Source of the DNA: CAZNDN01 sp964571815
GTDB lineage: Bacteria; Fibrobacterota; Chitinivibrionia; Chitinivibrionales; WJKA01
DNA: 25,963 nucleotides
Direction of reading: 5' to 3'
Assembly (NCBI GenBank): GCA_964571815.1
Contig: CAZNDN010000050.1
Location: 1-25,963, forward strand
Shown here one piece after another: positions 1 to 7,821 of the stretch (the first letter of the stretch is position 1; every line of letters begins with the position of its first letter). Position numbers and translations under genes: made by a program. The notes beneath the pieces are model-generated. The model had not been told where the DNA came from, searched no databases, and was given only the letters and a program-made list of their open reading frames with translations.

Positions 1-240
1 CTCGAGTGCCGACCCGCGGATGTCTTTTCACGGGGAAGGTCAGATTCACGCTCGGAGCTGCGTGCGCTGGTCGCCTGGTTGTCGATACATGAGCTGGGGC
101 TCTCGTCCGCGGAGGTGGCCCGCTACATAGGAATTTCCCCCGCGGCGGTATCGAGTTCGCTCACCCGCGGTAGGCAGAAGGCCGCCGGGAGAAAACTTAA
201 TAAATTGCCTCCGTCCCCGCTAAGTCATGGCCAGAATTGA
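1..240 (+). CDS. C-terminal fragment of a transposase-like protein with helix-turn-helix (5' end outside window)
   Basis: Frame 1 is open from the window edge to TGA at 238-240, giving 79 residues. It holds a clear helix-turn-helix: LSSAEVARYIGIS followed by AAVSSSLTRGRQ. This arrangement resembles the C-terminal DNA-binding segment found in many IS200-like / REP-associated tyrosine transposases, where a DnaA-like or sigma-70 region 4-like helix-turn-helix follows the Y1 domain. The catalytic HUH and tyrosine motifs would lie upstream and are not visible, so the transposase call is an inference from the tail only; another HTH regulator is possible. The last 14 nt overlap the start of the symporter gene, which has no obvious Shine-Dalgarno, so translation of the two may be coupled. 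Confidence 0.5.
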   Translation, partial: LECRPADVFSRGRSDSRSELRALVAWLSIHELGLSSAEVARYIGISPAAVSSSLTRGRQKAAGRKLNKLPPSPLSHGQN

Positions 241-2005
241 TATTACAATCATAGCACTCTACCTCCTCGTTACCCTCGCACTTGGCATCTTCTTCTCGCG
301 GCGCGGAACACGGAGCATTCAGGAATTTCTGGTTACCGGACGTCGATTGCCGTGGTGGCTCGCCGGGATGACTATGATCGCTTCGGCTTTCGCTATCGAT
401 ACGCCGATCGGCATTACCGGCATGGTGGCACGGCACGGGATCCCCGGGGTGTGGTACGCATGGTCCTTTGTGCTGGGTGGCGCCGGCATGCTCGGTGCGT
501 TTGTTTTCTCGGCCATGCTCCGACGATCCGAGATCATCTCTCCCGCCGAGATCGTGGCCCTGCGCTACGACGGGTCCGCGGCAACGGCCCTGCGGGCGTT
601 CAAAGCCGTCTACTTCGGTATCATCGCAAACGCAGTCACCCTCGGGTGGATCATCAAGGCCGTGTGGACAATCGCCGGGGTCGCCGTACCGGATGTCAAC
701 CGTGACCTCCTGCTGGCCGTCATCCTCACCTTCACCCTTTCCTACACGGCTGCCTCCGGGCTCTGGGGAATTGCGGCCACCGATTTTATCCAGTTTATCA
801 TCGGCTCCATCGGCTCCATCACCCTGGCGTGGTTTGCCTGGGAACACATCGGCGGAATCGATCAACTGGTCGATGGGCTCACACAACGCTACGGAGCGGC
901 CGAAACCGCGATGCGGCTGCGGTTCGTACCGAGCGTCGCCTCTCCCTTTTTCGTCACGTTCCTCGTCTTCCTCACCCTTAAATGGTGGGGAAACCCTCCT
1001 CCCGCCGTGCTGCAGAGGATTATCGCCTCCCGAAACGAACACCATGCCGCCAAAGCCACTTTCTTCTTCGCCCTTGTCGCCTTCGGGTTCAACTACTGGC
1101 CCATGATTTTCGTTGCCCTGGTCTCTCTGGTCAAATACCCCGATCTGGTTCGCGCCGAAGCCGGCTACGCAATGCTTGTAGTCGATATCCTGCCGGCGGG
1201 TGTGCTGGGGATGATGCTGGCGTCGCTGATCGCCGCGTTCATGTCCACGGTGGACACCCATATCAACTACGGCGCTTCCTACATGGTCAACGATCTGTAC
1301 CGCCGGTTCATCGTGCGCAACGCCTCCGGCAAACACTACGTGCGCGCCGCGCAGGTGTCCACGGTGCTCATGCTCGGCATCGCGGTCCTGTTCGCCTATT
1401 CCATGGATTCGGTAAGCCGCGCCTGGTATTTCATGTCCATGCTGACCGCGGGCTACGGTATCGTGATGGTTGCGCGGTGGTTCTGGTGGCGGGTCAACGC
1501 TAAAGCCGAAATCGCGGCACTGGCCGTCTCCGGCACGGGGAGCACCCTGCTCTCGCCCCGCTTCGCCCGGTGGGCCGGCTACTGGGAGGCAATCGGGGAG
1601 CCCGGATGGGCCACGCGGTTTCTCGTTACCGTGTCGGTCTGCACCGCGATGTGGGTCACGGTCACACTCCTCACCCGCCCCGCATCGGAGAAAACCCTCG
1701 AGCGATTCTGCCGCAAAGTCAAGCCCTTTGCCGTGGGCTGGGGCCCGGTGGTCCGGGCACACCCCGACATCGAATGGAACCGCCGATTCGGCCGCGTCTG
1801 CCTTCAGTGGGCGGGAGGCACCGCCGCTCTCTTCTGCTTCTGCTTCGGTATCGGCCATCTCATGTTCCTGCGATTCACCATCGCCGCGATCCTGCTTGCC
1901 TGCGCAATCGGACTGATTGCCCTGGTCTTCATTCCATACTACACGCGCCAGGCCGGCATCAAAACGGATGCGGCGGCAACCGACGTCTCCGTCGATTCGG
2001 ACTAG
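227..2005 (+). CDS. Sodium:solute symporter family (SSF) transporter
   Basis: A 592-residue polytopic inner-membrane protein. The N-terminus (IDITIIALYLLVTLALGIFF followed by SRRGTRSIQEFLVTGRRLPWW) is the usual first helix and loop of the SSF family (SSS, TC 2.A.21), which couples Na+ entry to uptake of sugars, amino acids, vitamins or organic acids. About 12-13 hydrophobic segments follow. The TM1 sequence fixes ATG 227 as the start although no good Shine-Dalgarno precedes it; the start lies inside the upstream HTH frame. The protein has a long segment after residue 480 (AVGWGPVVRAHPDIEWNRR and two further helices), as in the longer SSF members. The substrate cannot be read from sequence, and the next gene downstream is unrelated. 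The long open frame on the opposite strand is a codon-bias shadow. Confidence 0.93.
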   Translation: MARIDITIIALYLLVTLALGIFFSRRGTRSIQEFLVTGRRLPWWLAGMTMIASAFAIDTPIGITGMVARHGIPGVWYAWSFVLGGAGMLGAFVFSAMLRRSEIISPAEIVALRYDGSAATALRAFKAVYFGIIANAVTLGWIIKAVWTIAGVAVPDVNRDLLLAVILTFTLSYTAASGLWGIAATDFIQFIIGSIGSITLAWFAWEHIGGIDQLVDGLTQRYGAAETAMRLRFVPSVASPFFVTFLVFLTLKWWGNPPPAVLQRIIASRNEHHAAKATFFFALVAFGFNYWPMIFVALVSLVKYPDLVRAEAGYAMLVVDILPAGVLGMMLASLIAAFMSTVDTHINYGASYMVNDLYRRFIVRNASGKHYVRAAQVSTVLMLGIAVLFAYSMDSVSRAWYFMSMLTAGYGIVMVARWFWWRVNAKAEIAALAVSGTGSTLLSPRFARWAGYWEAIGEPGWATRFLVTVSVCTAMWVTVTLLTRPASEKTLERFCRKVKPFAVGWGPVVRAHPDIEWNRRFGRVCLQWAGGTAALFCFCFGIGHLMFLRFTIAAILLACAIGLIALVFIPYYTRQAGIKTDAAATDVSVDSD

Positions 2006-2011
2006 CCGCTC

Positions 2012-2052
2012 CGGAGAACCGGCACACAGGCATGCAGGCCTGTGCGTCTCCG
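2012..2052 (+). terminator. Two-part hairpin just after the symporter stop, terminator-like
   Basis: Seven nucleotides after the symporter stop, CACAGGC (2025-2031) pairs with GCCTGTG (2038-2044). Outside it CGGAGA (2012-2017) pairs with TCTCCG (2047-2052), giving a 6+7 bp interrupted stem with a 6-nt loop. No T-run follows directly; the nearest T-rich stretch is about 50 nt further on (around 2102). It could be a weak terminator or an mRNA 3'-end stabiliser. Confidence 0.4.
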
Positions 2053-2233
2053 AAACCGGCTCCCGCACACGATCTAATTGGCTCCGGACCGTCGAAGTAG
2101 CTATTTTTACTCTTTGCTGCTCAGGTCTCCGTCAACTCCCACGCTTGTCGTTTCCGGCAAAGGCTGATTCCGGCTCCGCCGAAATGACAATACCGACCTT
2201 CCTGAGCAGTCACCTGTGTTCTTTCATCCGCCC

Positions 2234-2238
2234 GGAGG
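2234..2238 (+). promoter_or_regulatory. Shine-Dalgarno GGAGG deciding the start at 2246
   Basis: GGAGG lies 7 nt before ATG 2246. The longer open frame begins at 2216 without a ribosome-binding site, and the inner ATG at 2327, which would give a shorter signal peptide, also lacks one. This favours 2246. Confidence 0.75.
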
Positions 2239-2245
2239 CATATTC

Positions 2246-4204
2246 ATGTACATCGGGAACTCGAAATCAGCGATACGGTTCGTGAGCAGGAAGCCAAGAC
2301 CCGCGGGCGGTCTGTTTCACCAGGCAATGAAAGCCTGCCGCGCCTGTGCGGCACTCCTTGTGGTCTTCGGCCCCGCCATGGTTCATGGGGAAGATGACGA
2401 AGTTGCGCGGCTGATCGACGATATCCAGAGAGGGCCGTCGGTATACTACACGCCCGAGGCACTGGACTACTTCCGCGTGAAAGCTCCCGGCAAAGTTGCC
2501 GGTATCGGAGCGCAGGACAAGGATGCCGCGCTGAGAGCGTTTCGTGCGGCGATCAAACTCAGTACCATGGGATCGAAAGCCGTGGAAGCCGCGGGGGTTC
2601 TGGTGGAGAAATTCCCCACCGCCTGCCACGTCTCCGTTATCAGGGGAGTGGAGTTCACGCCGGGCCACGGCACTTTCGAGGACTGGGTCCACACCTACGC
2701 GGTCAGCGAGCGGAAGAAATTCCTCCTGGGCTCTTCGCTGCTTGAGTACGCGACCCTCGTCAAATGTAAAGAGCTTATCACCACCGAAACCGACCGGGAG
2801 ATTCTCTCCCGGCAGGTATCCTCAGGCGGACGAATAACCCGCGCCTCAACCAACATTTTCATCGTGATCAAACTCTACGCGGGCGCATGCGCACTGACCC
2901 GTCTGAGCGGGCAGGCCCTGGGGACCGAACAGGAGGCATGGCGGCGATGGTACTACCAGACGGGAGGGAGCTTCACGGCCGCCCCCCCGCCGCCCGACCC
3001 CGGCGCCGGCTCGGGCTCGGGAGTGAGGGGAACATCAATGGACGATCTGGTGGAAAAGGCAACCTATCGTATGGTACTCAACACCGGCGACGAATTCACC
3101 GGTACGGTCGAAGCGATCGACGACACGTCGCTGATCTTCGAGACGGTCGACGGTGAAGCCTATACGTTCAACAAGGATCTTGTCAGGGAATATGAGCTTC
3201 TCAGTCCTCCTCCGGAACCGAAGGAGGGCGGCGGACCCGCGGAAGCTGAAGTGCTGACGTACAGGGAGCTGACGCTCCGATCGCCTCAGGGGGTCATGCT
3301 CGAAGTTTCCTTGACAAACGGATCGACCCTGCGGGGTCGCCTGATTTCGATTACCCGTGAGAGTATGAAACTGGATATCGAGGGCGCCGAGATACCGGTC
3401 ACCGAGGAAGCGGTCCGGGAAATCCGTACGGTTCCCCCGGGGAAGCCGAAGGAAGCACCGGAAAAGGCGTCGGAGGACCGTCCCCGTGGTCCCCTGGATA
3501 CGCTGATCGTGCGCAATCCGGAGACGGACGACTATGGACGACCGCTTGAGGACCTGGTGCTTCCCGGCCGGATTCTGGCCGACAGCGCCGGCGGGGTGAA
3601 ATTCAAGAAAGAGGACGGGACAATTCAGCATATTCCTTACGATACCATCAAGCGTCGTATCACCCACACCTCACAAGACCCGGAGCTTGCGGCAATCCAG
3701 CGATACGGCAAGAGCCTGTTCTGTCCCGAGGGAATGATCCTGGTCGATATTCCGCCCGGCAAGGAGGGACGCCCGTTTTTCAAGGTCTGTATCGATGCCT
3801 GCGAATACCCGAATCGCAAGGGTGAAACACCCAGGACGAATGTTTCGTTTGACGATGCGCGCGGGCTGTGTAAGGATCGCGGAAAGCGCCTGTGCACCGT
3901 CGACGAATGGAAATGGGCCTGCTCGGGACTTGAAGAATTTCCCTATCCCTACGGGCACCGGTTCGACGAAGACTACTGCAATACCGAAGGCAACAAGTTC
4001 GTGGAAACCTCGGGGGAGCGTCGCAAGTGTATCAGCAAGTTCGGCGTGTACGACATGACCGGCAATGTGTTCGAGTGGGTGGTCAAGAACAACGGAGAGC
4101 CGGCCGCCATGGGCGGCCCGCTTTCCAAATGCCACACCGTTTCTCCCGGCGGATCGGGCAGCGCGAAACCGACCATCGGGTTTCGCTGCTGCAAGGGTAA
4201 TTGA
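2246..4204 (+). CDS. Secreted FGE/SUMF1-fold protein with three predicted LSm-like barrel repeats
   Basis: 652 residues. A long basic N-region leads to a hydrophobic signal (ACAALLVVFGPAMVHG, about 31-47), predicting export. Residues 50-250 are a helical region of unknown function. Three short beta-rich units then recur: about 272-318 (VLNTGDEFTGTVEAIDDTSL), 349-397 (VSLTNGSTLRGRLISITRES) and 438-472 (LVLPGRILADSAGGVKFKK). Each has the form 'hydrophobic, polar turn, G-x-[VLI], D/S-x-x-x-[IL]' of small Sm/SH3-like barrels. Residues about 492-650 are a formylglycine-generating-enzyme (sulfatase-modifying factor) domain: CEYPN, NVSFDDARGLC, GKRLCTVDEWKWAC, YDMTGNVFEW and IGFRCC. In the catalytic region only one Cys (GGPLSKCH) of the usual pair is evident, so a binding or structural role is likelier than sulfatase activation. 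galT starts 3 nt after the stop. Confidence 0.8.
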   Translation: MYIGNSKSAIRFVSRKPRPAGGLFHQAMKACRACAALLVVFGPAMVHGEDDEVARLIDDIQRGPSVYYTPEALDYFRVKAPGKVAGIGAQDKDAALRAFRAAIKLSTMGSKAVEAAGVLVEKFPTACHVSVIRGVEFTPGHGTFEDWVHTYAVSERKKFLLGSSLLEYATLVKCKELITTETDREILSRQVSSGGRITRASTNIFIVIKLYAGACALTRLSGQALGTEQEAWRRWYYQTGGSFTAAPPPPDPGAGSGSGVRGTSMDDLVEKATYRMVLNTGDEFTGTVEAIDDTSLIFETVDGEAYTFNKDLVREYELLSPPPEPKEGGGPAEAEVLTYRELTLRSPQGVMLEVSLTNGSTLRGRLISITRESMKLDIEGAEIPVTEEAVREIRTVPPGKPKEAPEKASEDRPRGPLDTLIVRNPETDDYGRPLEDLVLPGRILADSAGGVKFKKEDGTIQHIPYDTIKRRITHTSQDPELAAIQRYGKSLFCPEGMILVDIPPGKEGRPFFKVCIDACEYPNRKGETPRTNVSFDDARGLCKDRGKRLCTVDEWKWACSGLEEFPYPYGHRFDEDYCNTEGNKFVETSGERRKCISKFGVYDMTGNVFEWVVKNNGEPAAMGGPLSKCHTVSPGGSGSAKPTIGFRCCKGN

Positions 4205-4207
4205 ACC

Positions 4208-5257
4208 GTGTCATCGGAGCAACACCCTCACCGCCGATTCAACCCGCTCACAGGTGAATGGCTGCTTGTCTCTCCGCACCGGACTTCACGGCCGTGGCAG
4301 GGAAGAGTCGAGAAGCGGACCGCACGGTCGCTTCCCTCCTACGAGCCCGGCTGCTATCTCTGTCCCGGAAATACCCGGGCCAACGGGGAGCGGAATCCTT
4401 CCTACGAGGGCACCTTTGTGTTTGACAACGATTTCGCCGCACTTCTTCCCGACGCGCCGGGCGGGGAGTTGCCGGCTCGGCATGAGCTGTTCCGGTCGGA
4501 AGCGGAGCAGGGGCTGTGCAGAGTCGTATGCTTCTCACCCCGGCACGATTTGACCCTGGCGCACATGGACCGCGATTCGATCACCGCGGTAGTCAACGCA
4601 TGGATCCACCAGTATCGCAGTCTCGGCGAGCTTGACTTTATCAACCACGTGCAGATCTTCGAGAACCGCGGCTCGATCATGGGCTGCTCCAACCCTCATC
4701 CGCACGGCCAGATATGGGCCAATCGCACGGTCCCCATGATACCGTCCGTGGAAGCCCGGTGCCAGCAGAGCTACCGTGAGCGCAACCGAAGCTGTTTGCT
4801 GTGCGACTACCTCGCCGAAGAGACGGGACGCGGGGAGCGGATCGTGTGCGAAAACGACGGCTTCGTCGTTCTCGTACCGTTCTGGGCCGTCTGGCCCTTC
4901 GAAGTCATGATTCTGCCGCGCAGGCACCTGCGGGATATCGCCGAGATGGACCAGTCCGAGGCAACGCGGCTTGCCGACATCATCCGTCGACTCGGCGCTC
5001 GATACGACAACCTCTTTCTGACGAGCTTTCCCTACTCAATGGGGATTCATCAACGCCCCACCGACGGCGATGCTCATGAGGAGTGGCATTTTCACTTCCA
5101 CTACTACCCTCCCCTGCTTCGCTCGGCCGACGTAAAAAAATTCATGGTCGGCTACGAAATGCTTGCCCAGCCTCAGCGGGACCTTACCGCCGAGCAGAGC
5201 GCTCAACGGCTTCGGGAATGCTCCGAGATTCACTTCGCCGCCGCGTCCAGCCACTGA
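4208..5257 (+). CDS. galT: Galactose-1-phosphate uridylyltransferase
   Basis: 349 residues, normal length for class I GalT, which exchanges UMP between UDP-glucose and galactose-1-phosphate in the Leloir pathway in the cytoplasm. The active-site signature NPHPHGQIW carries His164-Pro-His166-Gly-Gln168, the same numbering as the E. coli enzyme, with His166 the uridylylated nucleophile. The zinc-site candidates are Cys49 and Cys52 (CYLCPGN), His113 (FSPRHDLTL) and His164. The N-terminal RFNPLTGEWLLVSPHR and C-terminal EWHFHFHYYPPLLRS are also family hallmarks. The start is GTG, 3 nt after the preceding stop, with AAGGG upstream, so it is probably cotranscribed and coupled with the FGE-fold gene. 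No galK, galE or galM is present in the window. Confidence 0.96.
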   Translation: MSSEQHPHRRFNPLTGEWLLVSPHRTSRPWQGRVEKRTARSLPSYEPGCYLCPGNTRANGERNPSYEGTFVFDNDFAALLPDAPGGELPARHELFRSEAEQGLCRVVCFSPRHDLTLAHMDRDSITAVVNAWIHQYRSLGELDFINHVQIFENRGSIMGCSNPHPHGQIWANRTVPMIPSVEARCQQSYRERNRSCLLCDYLAEETGRGERIVCENDGFVVLVPFWAVWPFEVMILPRRHLRDIAEMDQSEATRLADIIRRLGARYDNLFLTSFPYSMGIHQRPTDGDAHEEWHFHFHYYPPLLRSADVKKFMVGYEMLAQPQRDLTAEQSAQRLRECSEIHFAAASSH

Positions 5258-5287
5258 AATCCAGGGGGCACCCGACTGATTCCCTCC

Positions 5288-5305
5288 CTCCCGAGGAACC
5301 GGGAG
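5288..5305. terminator. Hairpin between convergent galT and lipoprotein genes
   Basis: CTCCCG (5288-5293) pairs with CGGGAG (5300-5305) around a 6-nt loop, in the 55-nt gap between the two convergent stops. There is no T-run on either side, so bidirectional terminator function is only suggested by its position. Confidence 0.3.
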
Positions 5306-5312
5306 CGCGCGT

Positions 5313-5780
5313 CTACCCGCGACGCGGCATGCGGACACAGGAAATCAGTTCGGTAAATGTTGTCTCGTCGACCGTGTCCACGGCCGAGACGCCGCCTATC
5401 ATCAGGTCGCGGACCACGATCGTTGAGGTATCTACGGCTTCCAGAACACACGCGCGGAACTTCTCGTGGTAGGGACATTCGGTGCAGATATTGAACACCA
5501 TTTTCTCGACGAGTTCAAGGACCCGTACCTTGGCCACGGCTTCGGCTTCCTCGCGAGTGCTTCCGTCGCGCGGCATCCGCGCCGTGCCGCGCACCACGAC
5601 CAGATCTCCTCTCGATCCCCGTTCCCAGTACTCGGCGACCCCGATCGATTCGGAAAGCCGTATCGAGGGGCCGGTCAGCGCGCACCCGCCGCCGGCGACC
5701 ATCGAGAGTGCCGCGGCAAGCAGGAGAGCGATCTTACGGGGCGGCGCTGAGCGGAGATTTCTTGTACGTGTATGCAGCAT
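5313..5780 (-). CDS. Small LPP20-like outer-membrane lipoprotein
   Basis: 155 residues from ATG 5780. The open frame continues upstream to 5951 but that part overlaps the cyclic-nucleotide-binding gene and is not protein-like. The N-terminus has arginines and then a hydrophobic stretch (IALLLAAALSMVAGGGC) ending at Cys33; the lipobox is loose (GGGC), so lipidation is probable rather than certain. The mature part (LVVVRGTARMPRDGSTREEAEAVAKVRVLELV) has the pattern of the LPP20 family: a strand followed by an Ala-rich helix. Cys99, Cys102, Cys111 and Cys148 could form disulfides. It is the third gene of the K+ channel cluster, 80 nt after the cyclic-nucleotide-binding gene. The function is unknown. 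Confidence 0.7.
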   Translation of the reverse strand: MLHTRTRNLRSAPPRKIALLLAAALSMVAGGGCALTGPSIRLSESIGVAEYWERGSRGDLVVVRGTARMPRDGSTREEAEAVAKVRVLELVEKMVFNICTECPYHEKFRACVLEAVDTSTIVVRDLMIGGVSAVDTVDETTFTELISCVRMPRRG

Positions 5781-5860
5781 GGTTTTTCTTCGGACTCCTC
5801 TCTCCCCACTGGTGCGGGAAACACGTAACCGGAGGTGCGCGGGAACCCTCGGATCGGCTC

Positions 5861-6385
5861 CTATTCCACTCCCCCGCTTTCGGCCACCTCTTCCACGAGC
5901 GCATCGAACAGCGTGACGATATCGGTATTGGCCTTGCGGATCCTGTTGCACACGATACGTGTCAGTTCGCGTGTAATCCGGAGTCCGATGTCCGGGCGGC
6001 GATCGCCGAGCGCGACGAAATCGGCGCGCGTGAGCACGTAGAACTCGCAGTCGCTCTTGCAGGTGACGGTTGCCGAGCGCTTATCCGGGTCAAGCAGCGC
6101 TATCTCACCGAAAAAAATGTTCTGTTCGGCGCTCAGTTCGGCAACCGTGTAGTTTTCTCCCTGCAGCGTTTTCTTCAGGATCTCCACGGTTCCCGATTTG
6201 ATCACGTACAGCTCATCACCTTCCTCACCCTCGGTCAACACATTGCGGCCCCTTCGAAACGAGACGGTCGTGAACAGTGAAGCAACCGCCTCCATCGCCT
6301 CGGGATCGCCCCTGAACTCCTTGAACAACGAGATACGCTTCAGCCGCTCGATCTTTTGGGAGAATTCGCCCGACGGTGTATTCAT
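5861..6385 (-). CDS. Stand-alone cyclic-nucleotide-binding (CNB/Crp-type sensor) protein
   Basis: 174 residues with one CNB domain (about 20-150) and no DNA-binding domain. The phosphate-binding cassette FFGEIALLDPDKRSATV is intact: Glu94 would contact the ribose 2'-OH and Arg103 the cyclic phosphate, so cAMP or cGMP binding is plausible. GEEGDELYVIKSGTVEI (53-69) is the standard beta-roll. A C-terminal helix (about 136-170) follows. The start codon overlaps the stop of the K+ channel gene as ATGA (6385-6382) and is preceded by GGAGG, indicating translational coupling and probably a functional partnership. The open frame reaching 6871 lies inside the channel gene and was not used. It could be a detachable gating subunit of the channel or a separate sensor; only the domain call is firm. 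Confidence 0.88.
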   Translation of the reverse strand: MNTPSGEFSQKIERLKRISLFKEFRGDPEAMEAVASLFTTVSFRRGRNVLTEGEEGDELYVIKSGTVEILKKTLQGENYTVAELSAEQNIFFGEIALLDPDKRSATVTCKSDCEFYVLTRADFVALGDRRPDIGLRITRELTRIVCNRIRKANTDIVTLFDALVEEVAESGGVE

Positions 6386-7566
6386 GCAGCCTCCGCCGCC
6401 TCGGCTACGGTCGTACCGACAATAGCAACCGCGCGTGAATACCGTTTGAGTTCGTACGCATCGGGAGGATTGATAATCGGATCGTTTGCCGTCAGGGTCT
6501 TGATACCCCTCAGGTCGGGAATCAACGTCGAAATGTCCGGGTTCTTCTGCGCATCGCGCAACGCCTGGCGTTTCCGGAGAGTCAGGTTGCCGGTATTCTC
6601 CAGCAGTCCGATAAGCTGCATGTGCGGTTGCGCACCGAAATGGGATTTCAACTCGGCGTAGGTTTTTCCGATGAGGTTTTCGGGAAGGGGTACGGTTTCG
6701 ATACGGGTTGCACTCTGCTTGGAGACGAGCGATTTCACGACGTGCGACAGTCCCGTGCCGGAGGAGGCCGATGCCAGCATGGACCGGGAGAAGTCCCGGG
6801 AGAGCAGCACCTCGTCGCAGTGCGACAGTCTCAGGTACTTCTCGAATTTCGTATCCAGCAACTCGGCGCACACGTATGCCTTACGGTTGAGGTTCTTGAT
6901 CGACATGACGGCCATAACCGTCTTGGAGTCGATCTGCTGCAGATCTCCTTCGGTAAGGTAGTCGGCCAGCACGAGGATACGCGAAGCCTTTCGAACGCCC
7001 GCACGAAGCAGGTCCCGCTCTTCGATGAAATCACCGTTAACATACATTATCCCCTTGAGTCGAGGGTCGTTGCGCACGGTGTCGACCTCATCCTGCAACG
7101 CCTTGTTCACCAACACGATATCTGAAGGATCGAGTTCCGGATTGGTCGCCAGTACTTCGTAGAGGACCTGGTTCATTTCACGTTTCCAGCCGCAGATAAT
7201 GAAATGCCCCCGAAGACCCGAGTGATCCAGCAATCCCTTTTCCTCTTTCATTTGACGCTCCATGAGAAATGAGGCAATCCGGCCCGTCACCGCTCCCATC
7301 ATCGCCACACCCAGGAAGATGGTGCCGATGGCGACGAGACGACCGAAAACCGTATAAGGAAGTCGCTCCCCGTATCCTACGGTGGAGATGGTGACAATCG
7401 TCCACCAGAGGCTGTCGAAAAAGGTCACGAAACCGTCGTTGGTCCTGCGCTCTACGGCGAATACCACCAGGGAGCTTACCAGAATGACGGCCGCGAAGAA
7501 CAGGACGATTTTGATGCCCGGATTGGTCCTCAGCCACACCAGGACACGCGTTCTGCGCTTTCGCAT
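6382..7566 (-). CDS. Two-TM potassium channel with RCK (TrkA-N/TrkA-C) domain
   Basis: 394 residues in the inner membrane. TM1 is about 19-40, the pore helix LWWTIVTIS and K+ selectivity filter TVGYG lie at 62-66, and TM2 is about 71-100. A TrkA-N/RCK Rossmann-like domain starts near 119 (GHFIICGWKREMNQVLYEVL). Its nucleotide loop is ICGWKRE rather than GxGxxG, so NAD binding is doubtful. A TrkA-C/RCK-C unit (LPENLIGKTYAELKSHFGAQ) lies near 290. The organisation matches MthK-like or Kch-like channels. ATG 7566 was chosen because GGGAG sits 6 nt upstream; ATG 7572 would touch the Shine-Dalgarno, and the frame up to 7746 is not protein-like. It is the first gene of a cluster with the CNB protein (ATGA overlap) and the lipoprotein. 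Confidence 0.93.
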   Translation of the reverse strand: MRKRRTRVLVWLRTNPGIKIVLFFAAVILVSSLVVFAVERRTNDGFVTFFDSLWWTIVTISTVGYGERLPYTVFGRLVAIGTIFLGVAMMGAVTGRIASFLMERQMKEEKGLLDHSGLRGHFIICGWKREMNQVLYEVLATNPELDPSDIVLVNKALQDEVDTVRNDPRLKGIMYVNGDFIEERDLLRAGVRKASRILVLADYLTEGDLQQIDSKTVMAVMSIKNLNRKAYVCAELLDTKFEKYLRLSHCDEVLLSRDFSRSMLASASSGTGLSHVVKSLVSKQSATRIETVPLPENLIGKTYAELKSHFGAQPHMQLIGLLENTGNLTLRKRQALRDAQKNPDISTLIPDLRGIKTLTANDPIINPPDAYELKRYSRAVAIVGTTVAEAAEAA

Positions 7567-7778
7567 ATACATCTCCCTTGCCGCGCGGGCGCGCCGCGAC
7601 GGTAAGCCGTACCTGAGACAAGCACCCGGCACACCGGCGTCCCGCCCGATACATGAGGGGAATCCGCCCGCTCTGCTGATGGGCCGTGTAACGGCCCTGA
7701 AGCATTGTCCCTTGCGGTGACCGGGCGCGGGAACACGGCTTGACACGTCGGCGTTTCTCGCCGATTGTCCGGTATTAC
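7567..7778 (-). promoter_or_regulatory. Long structured 5' leader of the K+ channel mRNA
   Basis: From the predicted transcription start near 7778 to the start codon is about 210 nt. It contains two clean hairpins on the transcript: TCGGCG/CGCCGA with a 5-nt loop (7748-7764) and GGGCCGT/ACGGCCC with a 3-nt loop (7681-7697). I could not match it to the c-di-AMP (ydaO), c-di-GMP or other riboswitch consensus I know. It may be an undescribed leader or simply GC-rich DNA. Confidence 0.35.
7573..7577 (-). promoter_or_regulatory. Shine-Dalgarno GGGAG deciding the K+ channel start
   Basis: On the minus strand AAGGGAG is followed by ATGTATATG. GGGAG is 6 nt from the second ATG (7566) and directly abuts the first (7572), so 7566 is favoured. 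Confidence 0.65.
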
Positions 7779-7784
7779 CCTAGT

Positions 7785-7813
7785 AGTATAGCGTTGGGGG
7801 ATGGGATGTGCAA
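7785..7813 (-). promoter_or_regulatory. Sigma-70-like promoter of the K+ channel cluster
   Basis: Minus strand: TTGCAC (-35, 7813-7808), 17-nt spacer, TATACT (-10, 7790-7785). Both hexamers are close to consensus and the spacing is ideal. It starts 9 nt beyond the stop of the FlgM-like gene, so the channel cluster is probably independently transcribed. Confidence 0.6.
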
Positions 7814-7821
7814 GGCGGGAA

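Noticed and set aside
197..2068. 623-codon open frame on the minus strand across the symporter gene
   Set aside because: Composition is Gly/Asp/His/Arg-rich without domains, and it lies exactly opposite a well-conserved membrane protein; an antisense shadow of GC-rich codon use.
2246..4204. Active sulfatase-modifying (formylglycine-generating) enzyme
   Set aside because: The second catalytic Cys and the usual Arg-containing motif are not evident and no sulfatase gene is nearby, so catalytic function is not claimed.
7567..7778. c-di-AMP (ydaO) riboswitch before the K+ channel
   Set aside because: Expected from the gene type, but the conserved ydaO core motifs are not present; kept only as an unclassified structured leader.
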